The notes beneath the pieces were generated by a model. That model saw nothing but the letters and a program-made list of their open reading frames with translations, was not told where the DNA came from and searched no databases. Shown here one piece after another: positions 12,143 to 22,169 of a DNA stretch of 64,000 nt (positions are counted from its first letter, which is position 1; every line of letters begins with the position of its first letter). A program made the translations under genes and the position numbers. The stretch is from Thereva unica (taxonomy: Eukaryota > Arthropoda > Insecta > Diptera > Therevidae): positions 114,869,163 through 114,933,162 of the forward strand of contig OX465284.1 in NCBI GenBank assembly GCA_949987705.1, written 5' to 3'.

Positions 12143-13148
12143 TGGGGCGCGCCATCTAGACCTTCGGTATTTCAACATTGCATAACTCTGACATTCTTTA
12201 GCCCATTTTGCTAAATGAGCAAGATTTATTTATGATATTTTTTACCATTTATATATTTCATATCTGTTTTTGAATACAATGTCGATAAAATGATCACCTT
12301 TATTCGATACGCAAAAAACAGTTCTTTTTCGGTCTTCCTGCATAACATTGGCCATCATTTTGGGCGTTATAGCAGCTATTGCAGCTCGTTTCTTAGCTTT
12401 AAGTTCGTCAATTGTCTTTGGTTTGTTGGCATAAAATACAGTGGCTAAAATACGTTCTCAAATACTACGTTTATAAGCGGAGTTTCACTCCCGGATTCTC
12501 AATCCAAAGTAAAACTCCCCATGGGTTTATAAGCAATGGGAGTGTAAATCCAAAATACTTTCTGGTTTGAGATGACAGCTCCAAGCTCAAATTCAAAATC
12601 ATAGCAAAGACAAATATAAACCCAATGTTTAATTTAATGTATTTAAAAATATCCAGAAACAAAGAAAAAAAACTATTGTAGCAAAATAAAACACCCAGCT
12701 TCTTCTTTACAAAGTTTTCCCCCTTCGGAAAAAATTCTCACTCCCAGTCAGCGTTTATAAGCACAACATAAACCGGGATCGAAGTTTCACTCCAGCTTTT
12801 TCTTCGGGAGCGAAAATCCAAGTTCTGGATTTTCACTCCCGGTTTATAAGCGGTGTTTCACTTCGGATCGAAACTTCCATCCGGAGGAAAACTCCGCTTA
12901 TAAACGTAGTAAAAGATGTCCTTCACTGTTGTCTGAATGCGTCAAATTTCTTCCATATTTTTTACGATAAGTACGCACAGTTTTCACAATTGAACGATTA
13001 TTATTTTCGTTGTAAGGCAGTATGTATTGACTCATAGCTAAAACGGTATTGAATGACGTTTCAGAATCATGCACATTTGTTAAAATCGGCTAAATAATGA
13101 CAGAGTTATTCATTGTCGAAATACCGAAGGTCTAGATGGCGCACCCTG
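12143..13148 (-). mobile_element. Mariner-like element, copy 2, middle of transposase missing
   Basis: The termini, GGGCGCGCCATCTAGACC and its complement, match copy 1 at 3479, and the element is flanked by TA on both sides (12141-12142 and 13149-13150), as Tc1/mariner insertion requires. On the minus strand the N-terminus reads MSQYILPYNENNNRS, then IVKTVRTYRKKYGRN (helix-turn-helix), and the C-terminus reads KPKTIDELKAKKRAA, then MMANVMQEDRKR. The catalytic middle is absent, and exactly at the junction sits the TIR element at 12465-12909. Confidence 0.8.
12465..12909. mobile_element. Nested ~445 bp TIR element (MITE-like)
   Basis: Begins CTACGTTTATAAGCGGAGTT and ends with the exact reverse complement. 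It is flanked by TA dinucleotides (12463-12464 and 12910-12911). Internally the GTTTATAAGC motif recurs several times in both orientations together with TTTCACTCC, giving subterminal repeats. There is no coding capacity; the short frame at 12471-12662 is not convincing. A TA target suggests mobilisation by a Tc1/mariner-type transposase, but the family is unassigned. Confidence 0.75.
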
Positions 13149-13150
13149 TA

Positions 13151-14685
13151 GTTTTGAAATTTCATTTTTACTAAGTCTTTGTGTGTTGATGATTATATCA
13201 GAATTTTGAAAATATCATCATCATGCCCAGTTCTCAAAATTACAAAAGTTATAAATGGTAGATATAAGAACAAACCTTAGCTATTAACGCAGTCCTTAAC
13301 TATTAACATTGCAAAGATAACCGAAGTACAAATGACTAACTTCATAACAGCCACTTAATATCTCAATCTGCATCTCATAGCGCTAATTATCACATGACAG
13401 ATGAATCTGCTAACAATCAACGATAATGGCCAAAGTTATCAGTCAATATGGAATCCCATCGAATCCGCCCCAATCCTTGCCCCATTCCACCCAGCAAAAT
13501 TAAAGGACATGTGGTCCTTGTCAATGTCTAGCATTAATCGGCACCGAAATCAAGCGAGGGAAATCCTGGCATGAGCCATTTGTCAGCCTGTTCATTTGGA
13601 TAATTGCACTGCAATCAAATAAATTAGCAGCAACTTGTAACAACCCGAGCAGCCAGGACAGGAGGTCCTGGTCCGCCTGTTTCAATAAACAGTCAAAATA
13701 TCCCCACCCCCGCTTTGATGATATCGCCACTTGGGACAAGCCCAGCGACGGGACAAAAAAACGAGCTCCGAAAAAATTCGCTCATAAAAATTCAAATGGC
13801 AGTTGACGCGAACAAGCGACGTTTCGCCTAAATTTCACCATTGTGACCACAAGACGACTGTAATTTTCAATTTAAATGCAAATATCAATTTGTCAAGTGA
13901 ATTTCTAAGAAAAAAGGCGACTGTTGAAGAAAAGGAGTCCTGCCAGGATACCCCGGCTCCGGGCTCGGCTGGGGAAGCCCTAAGACGACGACGACGCGAA
14001 AGTGCAATTCCCACGTGACACCTAAGTGAATGGCGGAATTTTGTGTAAATTAGGGCCCAACTCATTTGGGGGCCATTCTCTAGAAATGAACCACCGAGCC
14101 AACAAAAAAGTAAACCGTAGGGCGGTTCATCCGTCACGAAGGATGCAATTCACCCCTTACAGAAAATGGATTTGAGGTCCTTTTTCATGAGGTTTTTGCT
14201 CCTTCATGATGGATGGACGAAAATATACTGGCAGCAAGCGAAAAAAATTTCACGCTACAAACTTCACGATATTTTTTTTTGTTTGGCTGCTTTTGTGGTG
14301 GATTTTACAGTTTCCATTCGGGGCCCTATTGGGGGCTGATATTAATTAGAATCGGGACAAATAAGCTCCCGGAAATGGCGGCAATCCCGGATAATTCGAT
14401 TTACATTTCAAACAAGCCCACCCTCTCGCGGATGCCTAATTAATCACTTAATAGAATCAGCTCTAAGTGGAAATTTTTGTAGCGACTATTAATCTGCTTG
14501 GGAAGCTGATCAGAGCCTATAATTAATTTAGACGCTAGCTAAGTACACCGACGGTGGATTTACTTTTTTCCTATTTGCTTTTTTGAAGCTTATTGCTTTA
14601 AATAATTCAATATTGGAAAGATGCGATGGAATACACAAATTTTTTTAATTAGTAGTTTCTTGTAGAAGTTTAACTTCATTTTTAA
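13151..14685. other. No supported gene; unique-looking, moderately GC-balanced DNA
   Basis: Less AT-rich than its surroundings, with runs such as the one near 13950-14010. Overlapping frames on opposite strands at 13803-14137 mirror each other and show no domain. It has no repeat in this window, so it could be non-repetitive intron or regulatory DNA; the sequence alone does not show which. Confidence 0.45.
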
Positions 14686-14990
14686 CCGACTTCAAAAAAG
14701 AGGAGGTTATCAATTCGAATGTATGTTTTTTTTTTTTTTTTCTATGTATGTTACGCGATTACTCCGCCAATTATGAATCGATTTTGATGATTCTTTTTTT
14801 GTTTGGTACGTTATACCTCAGAGGTGGTCCCATATAAATTTTGTAAAAAAATGGCGGTCGGTTCCAAGATGGCGGCCGAATTTTGCAATTTTGTTTCCCG
14901 ACCCCCTTCATGGATATCAAATGAAAGGGTATGACGAGTAGAATACAATTTTGTAAAAAAACTTAAACTAAAAAGTAAAAAATAAAAAAT
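14686..14990 (+). repeat. Dispersed arthropod repeat of the ACCGACTTCAAAA type
   Basis: Starts TTAACCGACTTCAAAAAAG, then a pyrimidine run, then sequence including ATTACTCCGCC, GGCGGTCGGTTCCAAGATGG and ATGAAAGGGTATGACGAGTA. From memory this string of motifs is common in insect genomes. It ends ACTTAAACTAAAAAGTAAAA, which also occurs inside the arms of the adjacent fold-back, so the two are related. I do not assign a transposon class. Confidence 0.6.
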
Positions 14991-15477
14991 TTAAAAAAAA
15001 AAAAAAACCGACTTCAAAACTACATATACCTATGCATGCATATGTACAAACTTAAACTAAAAAGTAAAAAATAATATTTTAATTACCTCAAAGCAAGAGC
15101 CTTAAAGGACAGTTAAAAAAATTATTGATATTTATATATGTATGTATCTATTTAATATTTTTAAAAAGTTCATTTTGGAGTCGGTGCCAGCCAAAGGTAT
15201 GTATTAACGTAAGTTTTCTTTTGCACCCAAGCTTTCAGGGTATGTATGTATAAACGTAATTGTTCTTTGGCTGGCACCGACTCCAAAATGAACTTTTTAA
15301 AAATATTAAATAGATACATACATATATAAATATCAATAATTTTTTTAACTGTCCTTTAAGGCTCTTGCTTTGAGGTAATTAAAATATTATTTTTTACTTT
15401 TTAGTTTAAGTTTGTACATATGCATGCATAGGTATATGTAGTTTTGAAGTCGGTTTTTTTTTTTTTTAAATTTTTTT
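14984..15477. mobile_element. Fold-back element with ~200 bp near-perfect arms
   Basis: The left arm (to 15196) and right arm (from 15265) are reverse complements: 191 bases match exactly between 15006-15196 and 15265-15455, and the match extends outward through A/T runs with one length difference. The loop is 68 bases. Each outer end reads ACCGACTTC beyond a poly-A/T tract. There is no coding capacity. Such arms would form a stable cruciform or, if transcribed, a long hairpin RNA. Confidence 0.9.
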
Positions 15478-15637
15478 GTTTGAATAGAAAGGAAAATGGC
15501 TGGGCTGGAGGCAGCTGAGTCTTTTGCTGTTATATTAATTTAAAGCCTCTCAAACAATTCTTCTGCTATAGAGGTATCCATGTCTCTGTATGAATGTATT
15601 CTTAATCGACCATTCTAAATACTTGTGTCGTTTATCG

Positions 15638-15733
15638 TTTTACCGAGCGGTCCCCAACCAAGTACTAACCACGTCCACTGCTGCTTGACCTATACAATCG
15701 AATGAGAACCGGTGTATTGAGTATGCTGGAAAG
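15638..15733 (-). repeat. 5S-rRNA-derived SINE, copy 1
   Basis: On the minus strand the order matches 5S rRNA: ACCGGTTCTCATTCGAT (5S CGGTTCTCGTCCGAT), GTCAAGCAGCAG at the A-box/intermediate region, and GTTAGTACTTGGTTGGGGAC at box C (5S GTTAGTACTTAGATGGGGGAC). Where 5S reads GGGAACACC the copy reads GGTAAAAC, a change shared with the copies at 29115 and 37805. Divergence rules out a working 5S gene. Confidence 0.7.
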
Positions 15734-16207
15734 TTAAAATTTTGCTCCCTTTAGTCTAAAAAAAGTGTTAGCTTAGCTTTGTCTTTCATTGGTACGTGCC
15801 TGTAGCGGGCGACATTTGCAAAAGTCGAATTTTTACTCAGGTGTACCGTGCCTCTTTCGGGTGTCAAGCAGGTACCATACTGTTTCAGGCTGAGAACGGC
15901 CGCGTCTTTTTTTTACTCGGGTAACTCAAGAGCTAGGATGCTTGGGAAATCTGGAGGTCTAAAGTCATGGAAAGATCCAATGACAGAGTACTGGGTACAG
16001 AATGGTCTGACCAGCATAGAGAACGCCCTGATTTTAACATAACTAGCTGCCCTGGAAATTCTAAAATGTGGCCAGGGCTCTGCAGCCCTCTTTTGAAGTT
16101 CGAAATATGGGCGACCCTTTCGAATTTTTCCAGTGGTGCAAAAGGGAATTCCCAGACCTATAACATTTTTGTAGCCAAAATTCAAATTTAATAATATGTA
16201 ATATGCG
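15734..16207. other. No supported feature
   Basis: Overlapping frames on both strands at 15848-16212 show no domain. The segment just upstream of 16208 may be more of the retroelement whose tail follows, but I could not match it. Confidence 0.4.
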
Positions 16208-16383
16208 TGCAACAGCGAGGGAGACCCAACCTTCGCTGGAAGGATGACGAAGACCAGGTCGCTCAGAGCTTAGAGATGTCAAACTGGATGACATCGACCC
16301 AGAATCGGGATCAGTGGAGAGAACAGTTGCGAGAGCCTAGGACCAGATCCCGGTTTTAGAGCCGTTAAAGAAGAAGAAGAATA
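16208..16383 (+). mobile_element. 3' end of a non-LTR retroelement (same family as 47.5-48.4 kb)
   Basis: Nearly the same bases as 48237-48410: GCGAGGGAGACCCAACCTTC, then a stretch that translates in the better copy as RGRPNLRWKDGVDQDAQSL, then GGAGAGAACAGTTGCGAGAG, and an AAG-repeat tail. This is the C-terminus and 3' tail of an APE-type reverse transcriptase protein (family RGRP--RW-D-V--D---LG). It is 5'-truncated, the usual outcome of target-primed insertion. Confidence 0.75.
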
Positions 16384-17339
16384 TTATATTTCCGATTCCA
16401 CTAGTTCAGCAACAGCAATATAGCTATAGCAACGAGCTCTTCCTCAATTGCAGCCACCTTATTAGTACTGGGATGGAGGTGACATTGAGCTTCGTAGTGG
16501 GCTGCGATTCAATCTAGCTCTAGCTATGTAAGTTAAAATGAGGTAAGAATGTTCACCAGGAATTACATTTTCGCCTCGGCTAGACCAAGACCAATTACAC
16601 TTGAACACCATCGGTTAGTCAACATATAAGGGAGGCAATCTTGAGTTAGCCAGTAGTTGCCATGCTGATGGACTTGTATGAGGGTTCCAAGCCAGAGACA
16701 AGTGTGTAAAAGTATCTGGGGTGACTCAGACTTACTCCCTATTCTAAATTATGAGCAGTCATAAGTCACAATCTTTTGAGCCTCGTTCTTGTCATTGAAA
16801 GTTTGAAACACTATTCTTATGACTGTTTCGCTGTTTCGTATTCGAAGCATCCGGTCAAGAAAGACTAAAAAAGTCATCGCTAATGGTGAACTTGCATTCG
16901 CGTAACGAGATAAACCAAAGGCTGGACGACCACGTAGCAAACGTACGCCAGAACGAACGTATATGTGAACGTTCGAGCACATCGACGTCGGCTGTGTGTC
17001 GAGTCTCTAAGAAATTATGGAAAACTACTATAGAAACCTACTGAGAGTCTTTGCGACTATTTGCAGATAGTCAAAATTGCGACTAAAAAATTAGAGTACT
17101 AAGCTCAACTCAACTTGAGACTCATCTCACCCTTATGACTGCGTTGTGACTTGTGACTGCTTTTAGAATACCGGCGTTAGTAGAGAGATAAGCAAAGTGT
17201 GAAGTACAACAAGTGCATTTTTAATCTACTGATAACCAATCGTAAACTTGAGCGATAAAGTGCCGTAGGACCAAACCCAAATTAACTAGGCATTCTTAAT
17301 CAGATTATCCTTATATGTAGATATCTCGGTATCAGGTGT
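16384..17339. other. No supported gene
   Basis: A minus-strand frame at 16749-16982 shows no domain. Direct repeats of GACT-rich words occur at 17000-17160 without a clear unit. Confidence 0.45.
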
Positions 17340-17650
17340 TCGCGGGTAGGAAAATGGTGGACGCCATTGTTACACAGAGCTATGGTGCTATTTTCATCGG
17401 ACCGGACCGTGCTAATGAGAGCACCTACCAGTTTGGTTAACAGTGCCCCAGACTATTGGACACTGATGAAATAATACTTCGGACCCTGAAGATCCATACA
17501 GGTCAGAAAATTATAGGGTGCAGTAGAAAGGATGTTCAGGAACGTTTGGTCACCGGACATTGCGCGTTAAATAACCGAGTATGTAGGATCGGCAAGCGGT
17601 AGATTCCATCTGCATCTGCCTCCAGTGTGACTTGTGTGTCCTTCACATTC
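17340..17650 (+). pseudogene. R1/LOA-like RNase H / C-terminal fragment
   Basis: Plus-strand translation includes KIIGCSRKDVQERLVTGHC, then ALNNRVCRIG. It resembles the segment after RNase H in R1/LOA/Outcast-type elements, SRKD---RLLTGHC-L--HL-RIG. It is a short remnant with stops upstream. Confidence 0.5.
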
Positions 17651-19591
17651 GTGTAATTTGACCCAGTTTCATGAAAAACATGTAAATCGAGAGAATGTGT
17701 TTTTCGCTACCAGTCATTGTACGCAAAATTGTTTGTCTGACACAAAAACCAAAGTTTGTTAATGCTGAGACCCTAGGATGCTATTATAAATTTACCTAAT
17801 GCAAAAGAACATATAATTCAATTCCCCTTCATCGCATATTAGCTAAACTGAATTTTTGAAATGGTGCAAAATGCTTCTCATTCCAAACTCCGCGTTTATC
17901 AGTCACTTAGCCTAGAATTTTTGGATGACAAGAAAATTAAATCCATAAAGTATGTCGGTGCGCTGGCAAAGCACTTTCCCGGAGAAAATCACCCTCATAA
18001 ACAGTTGAAAAGTGTAACGCTTCGTTTAGCGTCTGACATGCATGTAACACCCATCCTGGCAGGGCCCTGGATACACATATAGAGGATCCTTGGGAATTTA
18101 AGGTATGTTCCAGCATCCGCATACATCGACTAAAGTGTCAGAAATATTTTACACCGGATAACTTATGCTCCGATGTTAGGCGAGTCTCGGGAAAAAAAGG
18201 ATGCGGAATCCTGTCGACTCTGCATCTCTCTCGCTTCTTAGTAAATTCGCAGGAGTCAGATCAAGATTTATTCCTTGCCTCGTAAATAATGCCAAAATAA
18301 GGGGCGCAGGAGTTTTCTAAGCTAGTCCCGGGTCCTGGTGTGTATCGGAGCTGGTGTTTGCCCTCGCAATTTGACTTGAAACAGGAAAAATCAGATTAGA
18401 CTGGAAATTTATTGGGTGGCCAGGTTGGGACTTCCCGACTTCCCGACATCCCGACGCTCAATCGGATAAAGTTACAAGGATAAGCAAGGATCGGATAGTT
18501 GGAGGAGGTGGAGTATGGTAAGCAGAAATTGAACTACTCTCGATTTCTTGATTTATGTTAAGCGAATTTCACTCCGGGAAAATTTATGGAAAAGTCACTT
18601 GAACCTGCAGATTATCTCGCCATTAGGGGATGCCTTCATGGACATGTTGACCGAGTGGAGCGAGTCCTTTTTTTTTATCTATTATTAAACAGGACTTTAC
18701 CTAGAAGAAACGTTTTTTAACCACCCCGAAAAATACACGGCACAAAATTGGTTAACTTTAAAAGGTAAAAAATTCCATTCTTAGGGGCACGATGCGATGC
18801 CATGGCTTTGAGCGACTTCGCTGCTGCCTCGAACATTGTGAAAAGTTTTTTATCGGTTGAAATGCCTTTGTCTGATGGCGGAACAAGTCAGACACCCTGG
18901 GATGAGGATGTTGTTCGGCACGATACCAGAATCCTGGATCCAGGATATGTGAAACTGACAAAGAAAAGCATTTTAACGTGTTCCCTATCCCCATTAACGG
19001 ATCAGAATGGCATTTTCCGCACAATTCGCTGCTAACTCTTTTATGAATTATGAAAGATGGAAAAAAATTGGGGAAATGTATGCCATCGCAGAAGCATACT
19101 GTACTTCCGGGGAGGGGATGTTGTTGTTGAGGCCACTCATTTTTTTTTGGTTGTGCTTCTTGTTCATGCAGACGCCGACAAGCTGCTCCAGTGGATGAAT
19201 AGGCGACTCGGATGCCTTTGTGCCGGGCTGAAGCAGAGACAACATCGACAAGGGAATGTTCTTTTGCTGAAGTGAAACAATGGCCGGAATGAGATACTCG
19301 TCGGTTAGATAGGGAAAAAAGTGTTGCCCTCTTTTAACAGGTATAAAACATTGTTCTATTGAAGAATGAAAAAAAATGAACGTAGCTGACAATTACCTGG
19401 ACTGATGCTGTTATGAAATTGCGTATACTGTCCCTTGGTGGTCTGGCTTACGACTTTACCAAAATGCGATGCTCTATAACCCCGCAATTAGGACTGTTAA
19501 AATCAACGGGCCAATGTAAAAACAGAATTTGCTTCTCAACAACCTAAACTAATAAGAAACCCACAACTTCAAACTATTATACATAAGCAAG
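17651..19591. other. No supported gene
   Basis: The longest frames are 17861-18082 (plus), 18758-19024 and 19048-19392 (minus). They overlap other open frames on the opposite strand and show no family motif. The 18.75-19.4 kb region is open in several frames at once, which usually reflects composition rather than coding. Confidence 0.4.
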
Positions 19592-19674
19592 AGTTTTGTT
19601 TAAAAAAATCATCCTAAAAGTATGCAAGGAAAATAACCGGCCCACAGAGATGCTACGCCGATAATATTTGGATT
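19592..19674 (+). repeat. Third copy of the 171-bp repeat that flanks the 47.5 kb RT element
   Basis: Shares ATCCTAAAAGTATGCAA, then AAAATAACCGGCCCAC, and a GCTACGCCGATAAT-like end with the direct repeats at 47324 and 48456. Only the left half is recognisable. No RT sequence is next to it. Confidence 0.6.
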
Positions 19675-20553
19675 AAGAAGAGTCTACACTTCGTGTTATC
19701 TGTCATTGTTCAGAGTGTAAAAGAAAAGAGTCACACTATTTCTTGAACAGACTAGTCCTTGTTGCCTGTTCAAGCAGCGTGGCCTTCAAATCTGGGGTAA
19801 AATAGGTTCAAAGGGCGGTGGCTACTCTTGTGGAACCCATATATCTTTGAAGTAGAAGACTAAATTTGTGAGCACAAAATATTTTAAAGTTGTTTTGGGT
19901 CAAGCTTTTATGACAAACCCAACTTTATGCGGATTTTCAAGTGATTCTTTTCACAATATGAAAATTTGAAAGAGTTGTCCAAAATCATCAGACGATGAAA
20001 CAGAAACTGTTACCCGATTTTTTACAGAACAATGAGAATTGATGAATGATAAGCAAAAAATCATCGTTTTGATGTTAAAAACCCCAATTTGGGTTATCAT
20101 ACAAAAAAAACCTTTAAAAAAAATTTAATCTCTCCCACTGCAGGACAAGCCCGCAATCTTCTCTTCACATTCCTTAAACTAAGCCAGAAGGACAGTGACC
20201 CACAATGCCATTAATTCCGTTCAGCGAAATTTCCACTTGAACGACGAGGATTCGGGTTGGCCCACGTTGCACTGCACCAAACTTGCCGCCTGGGGGAAAC
20301 TCTTCAACTGTAATTAACATGACCTCATCAAATCCTCAGCTTCTTATGCAGGATTCAAGAGATAGAATAGCGATCTGGAAACATTTCCTCCATGCCGGGG
20401 CTGGTAGCTATCTACCAAAGAGGAGCCATTTAAAACACGAAATACCGAATCCTGACGGGAGCCAATTTGTGAAAACCTCAACCTTTAGAGCGTGACACGA
20501 AAATTTAAAGCTGTTAAGTCTCGGAATTCATCATCATTTATCACCCAGCCACG
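19675..20553. other. No supported feature
   Basis: AT-rich at first, becoming more balanced toward 20.3 kb. No domains or repeats seen. Confidence 0.45.
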
Positions 20554-21075
20554 GTGAGAGTGGAGAATCTAGATCCGCTGAGCGAGGAGGGTTGCCTACC
20601 AGGGGCAGCTATCATCCCCCTAAATCCGGGGCCAGCGCAAGGATACAAAAAAAGCGCCATTTATATTGAAAACGCAGAAATTGCTCAATCACCTCCAAAT
20701 GTGATCCTATCTGCCGGGGCCAAATTGATTGCCGCAAATAAAAAATCTGTTGCGGCTCAAAACAAAGCGGAAAAGTTTAAGCCCGAAGATAAGGGTGGTC
20801 TTATCAGGGCGTACTTGCGTTTATTTATAAGTGTCTCAAGATGGTTCGGGGATCATGAGTGGTTTTATATTTCCCCGCAGAAGACGATAGCGCGCGGCGG
20901 CAGCGGTGCTCTGGGGGTGGGGGGTTCGAGGCACTTAAATATTTCATATCGCGAAGATATAAATGAGACTGCTGCAGGCTCTTCTCCTAACACGAAAGTC
21001 CCATCTAGGGCCGGATCCACCCTTGCGGGTGCTTTTAATGATAAAATGTTAATTTCATCGCTGGCGTGGGACTGA
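20554..21075 (+). other. Open frame of 173 codons without ATG start; status unknown
   Basis: This is the longest open frame not explained by a transposon. It begins at GTG, with no upstream ATG in frame, so it could only be coding as an internal exon. The product (LDPLSEEGCLPGAAIIPLN near the start, rich in Ala, Gly and Ser later) matches no family I recognise. No convincing splice acceptor lies at its left edge. The stretch is GC-richer than its surroundings, which lowers stop frequency, so chance is a fair explanation. Confidence 0.2.
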
Positions 21076-22169
21076 TGTTTTGGAGGCATTTGAAATGGGT
21101 ACCACGCTCATCTTTACTTCCTTTTATCCATTTTATCCAATTTTAAATATCGACCGGGCTTAACCCTTATGTTTGACAACCCTTCACAGAGTATCTGTCT
21201 ATCCGTTTATCTGTGTATCTCGTCAAAGACAGGGGCTCTGGCTGTTTGATGACGTTCGCTTTCTTGAACTGAAATCTTTCCGACTGTTTGCATTTAGGGT
21301 TAATAAATAGCAAAGAGTCGACTATAGGCATGGGGGTGGTTGATAGATATAAATACATACAGAGAGCGAGATAGAGAGAGAGTGTAGAGCAGATATGCGA
21401 GCTTATTCGCGTTTCATCAATGGGAGAAAATGTGGTACGGTTACCGAAAATCTTCCGAAGGGGGCATTTTGGGGGTTGTAGAAGGGCCCTGATTTTGTTT
21501 CTCTTTAGTTTAATTAAATTATCTTGCATAGAACAAAAGTTTGCGATGTTCTTCTCTCTGTTTTGCTGCGTTCAAAGTTGCTTTGGGCATGTTTGGTCTT
21601 CAGATTGAAAATATGCTGGTTCCATGAGAAGATAACAACTGAACAAGAGAATAGCCCCAAAGTGAATCTTAAATGTAGTTTAATAATGCGAAAATAATTT
21701 TTTTTGGTAATTAACGGATTGTTATTTAATTTTGGTATTGGGTAAGACTGTACCAAATGGTGGGTGCTTTTTGGACGGAGATTTTTGTTTCTCTATTTTT
21801 TTATCAAAATTTTATAATGAATATTTAATATGCTGCTATTTTTAGACACTAGTCGACTCGCGGAATTATTTTCAGAAGTTTTCGAAGAAAATAGGAGGTC
21901 TTGGAGAAAGGAATATATTCTTTCTCGTCTCTATACCCAGAATTACATTTATGACCCTTTTTTGAACTTTTATATTTCTGGGTGAACTTATTACACTAGA
22001 AAAGGATGCTGTTATAATATGTTAGTTCCCCTGATTTCTGCGACCCTAGTCGATTTATTCAAAGCCTACTTCGTAGGGACTACATGTATTCGAACTAGTC
22101 TAACACTTATTCGTACCTTCGCGAAACGTTTAAATGCAGACGATCCACAACCAAATATCTCAAGATCAT
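21076..22169. other. No supported gene; short GA microsatellite
   Basis: A degenerate (GA)n tract lies at about 21360-21387. Several short frames on both strands (21167-21756) have no domain. Confidence 0.45.

Noticed and set aside
13803..14137. Opposing open frames near 13.9 kb
   Set aside because: They mirror one another on the two strands and contain no recognisable domain.
19048..19392. Minus-strand open frame of 114 codons
   Set aside because: Open on both strands over the same stretch and without any motif; best explained by composition.
20554..21075. 173-codon open frame as a real gene
   Set aside because: It starts at GTG with no ATG, no convincing splice acceptor, no known domain and a locally GC-rich composition. 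Kept only as a low-confidence entry.
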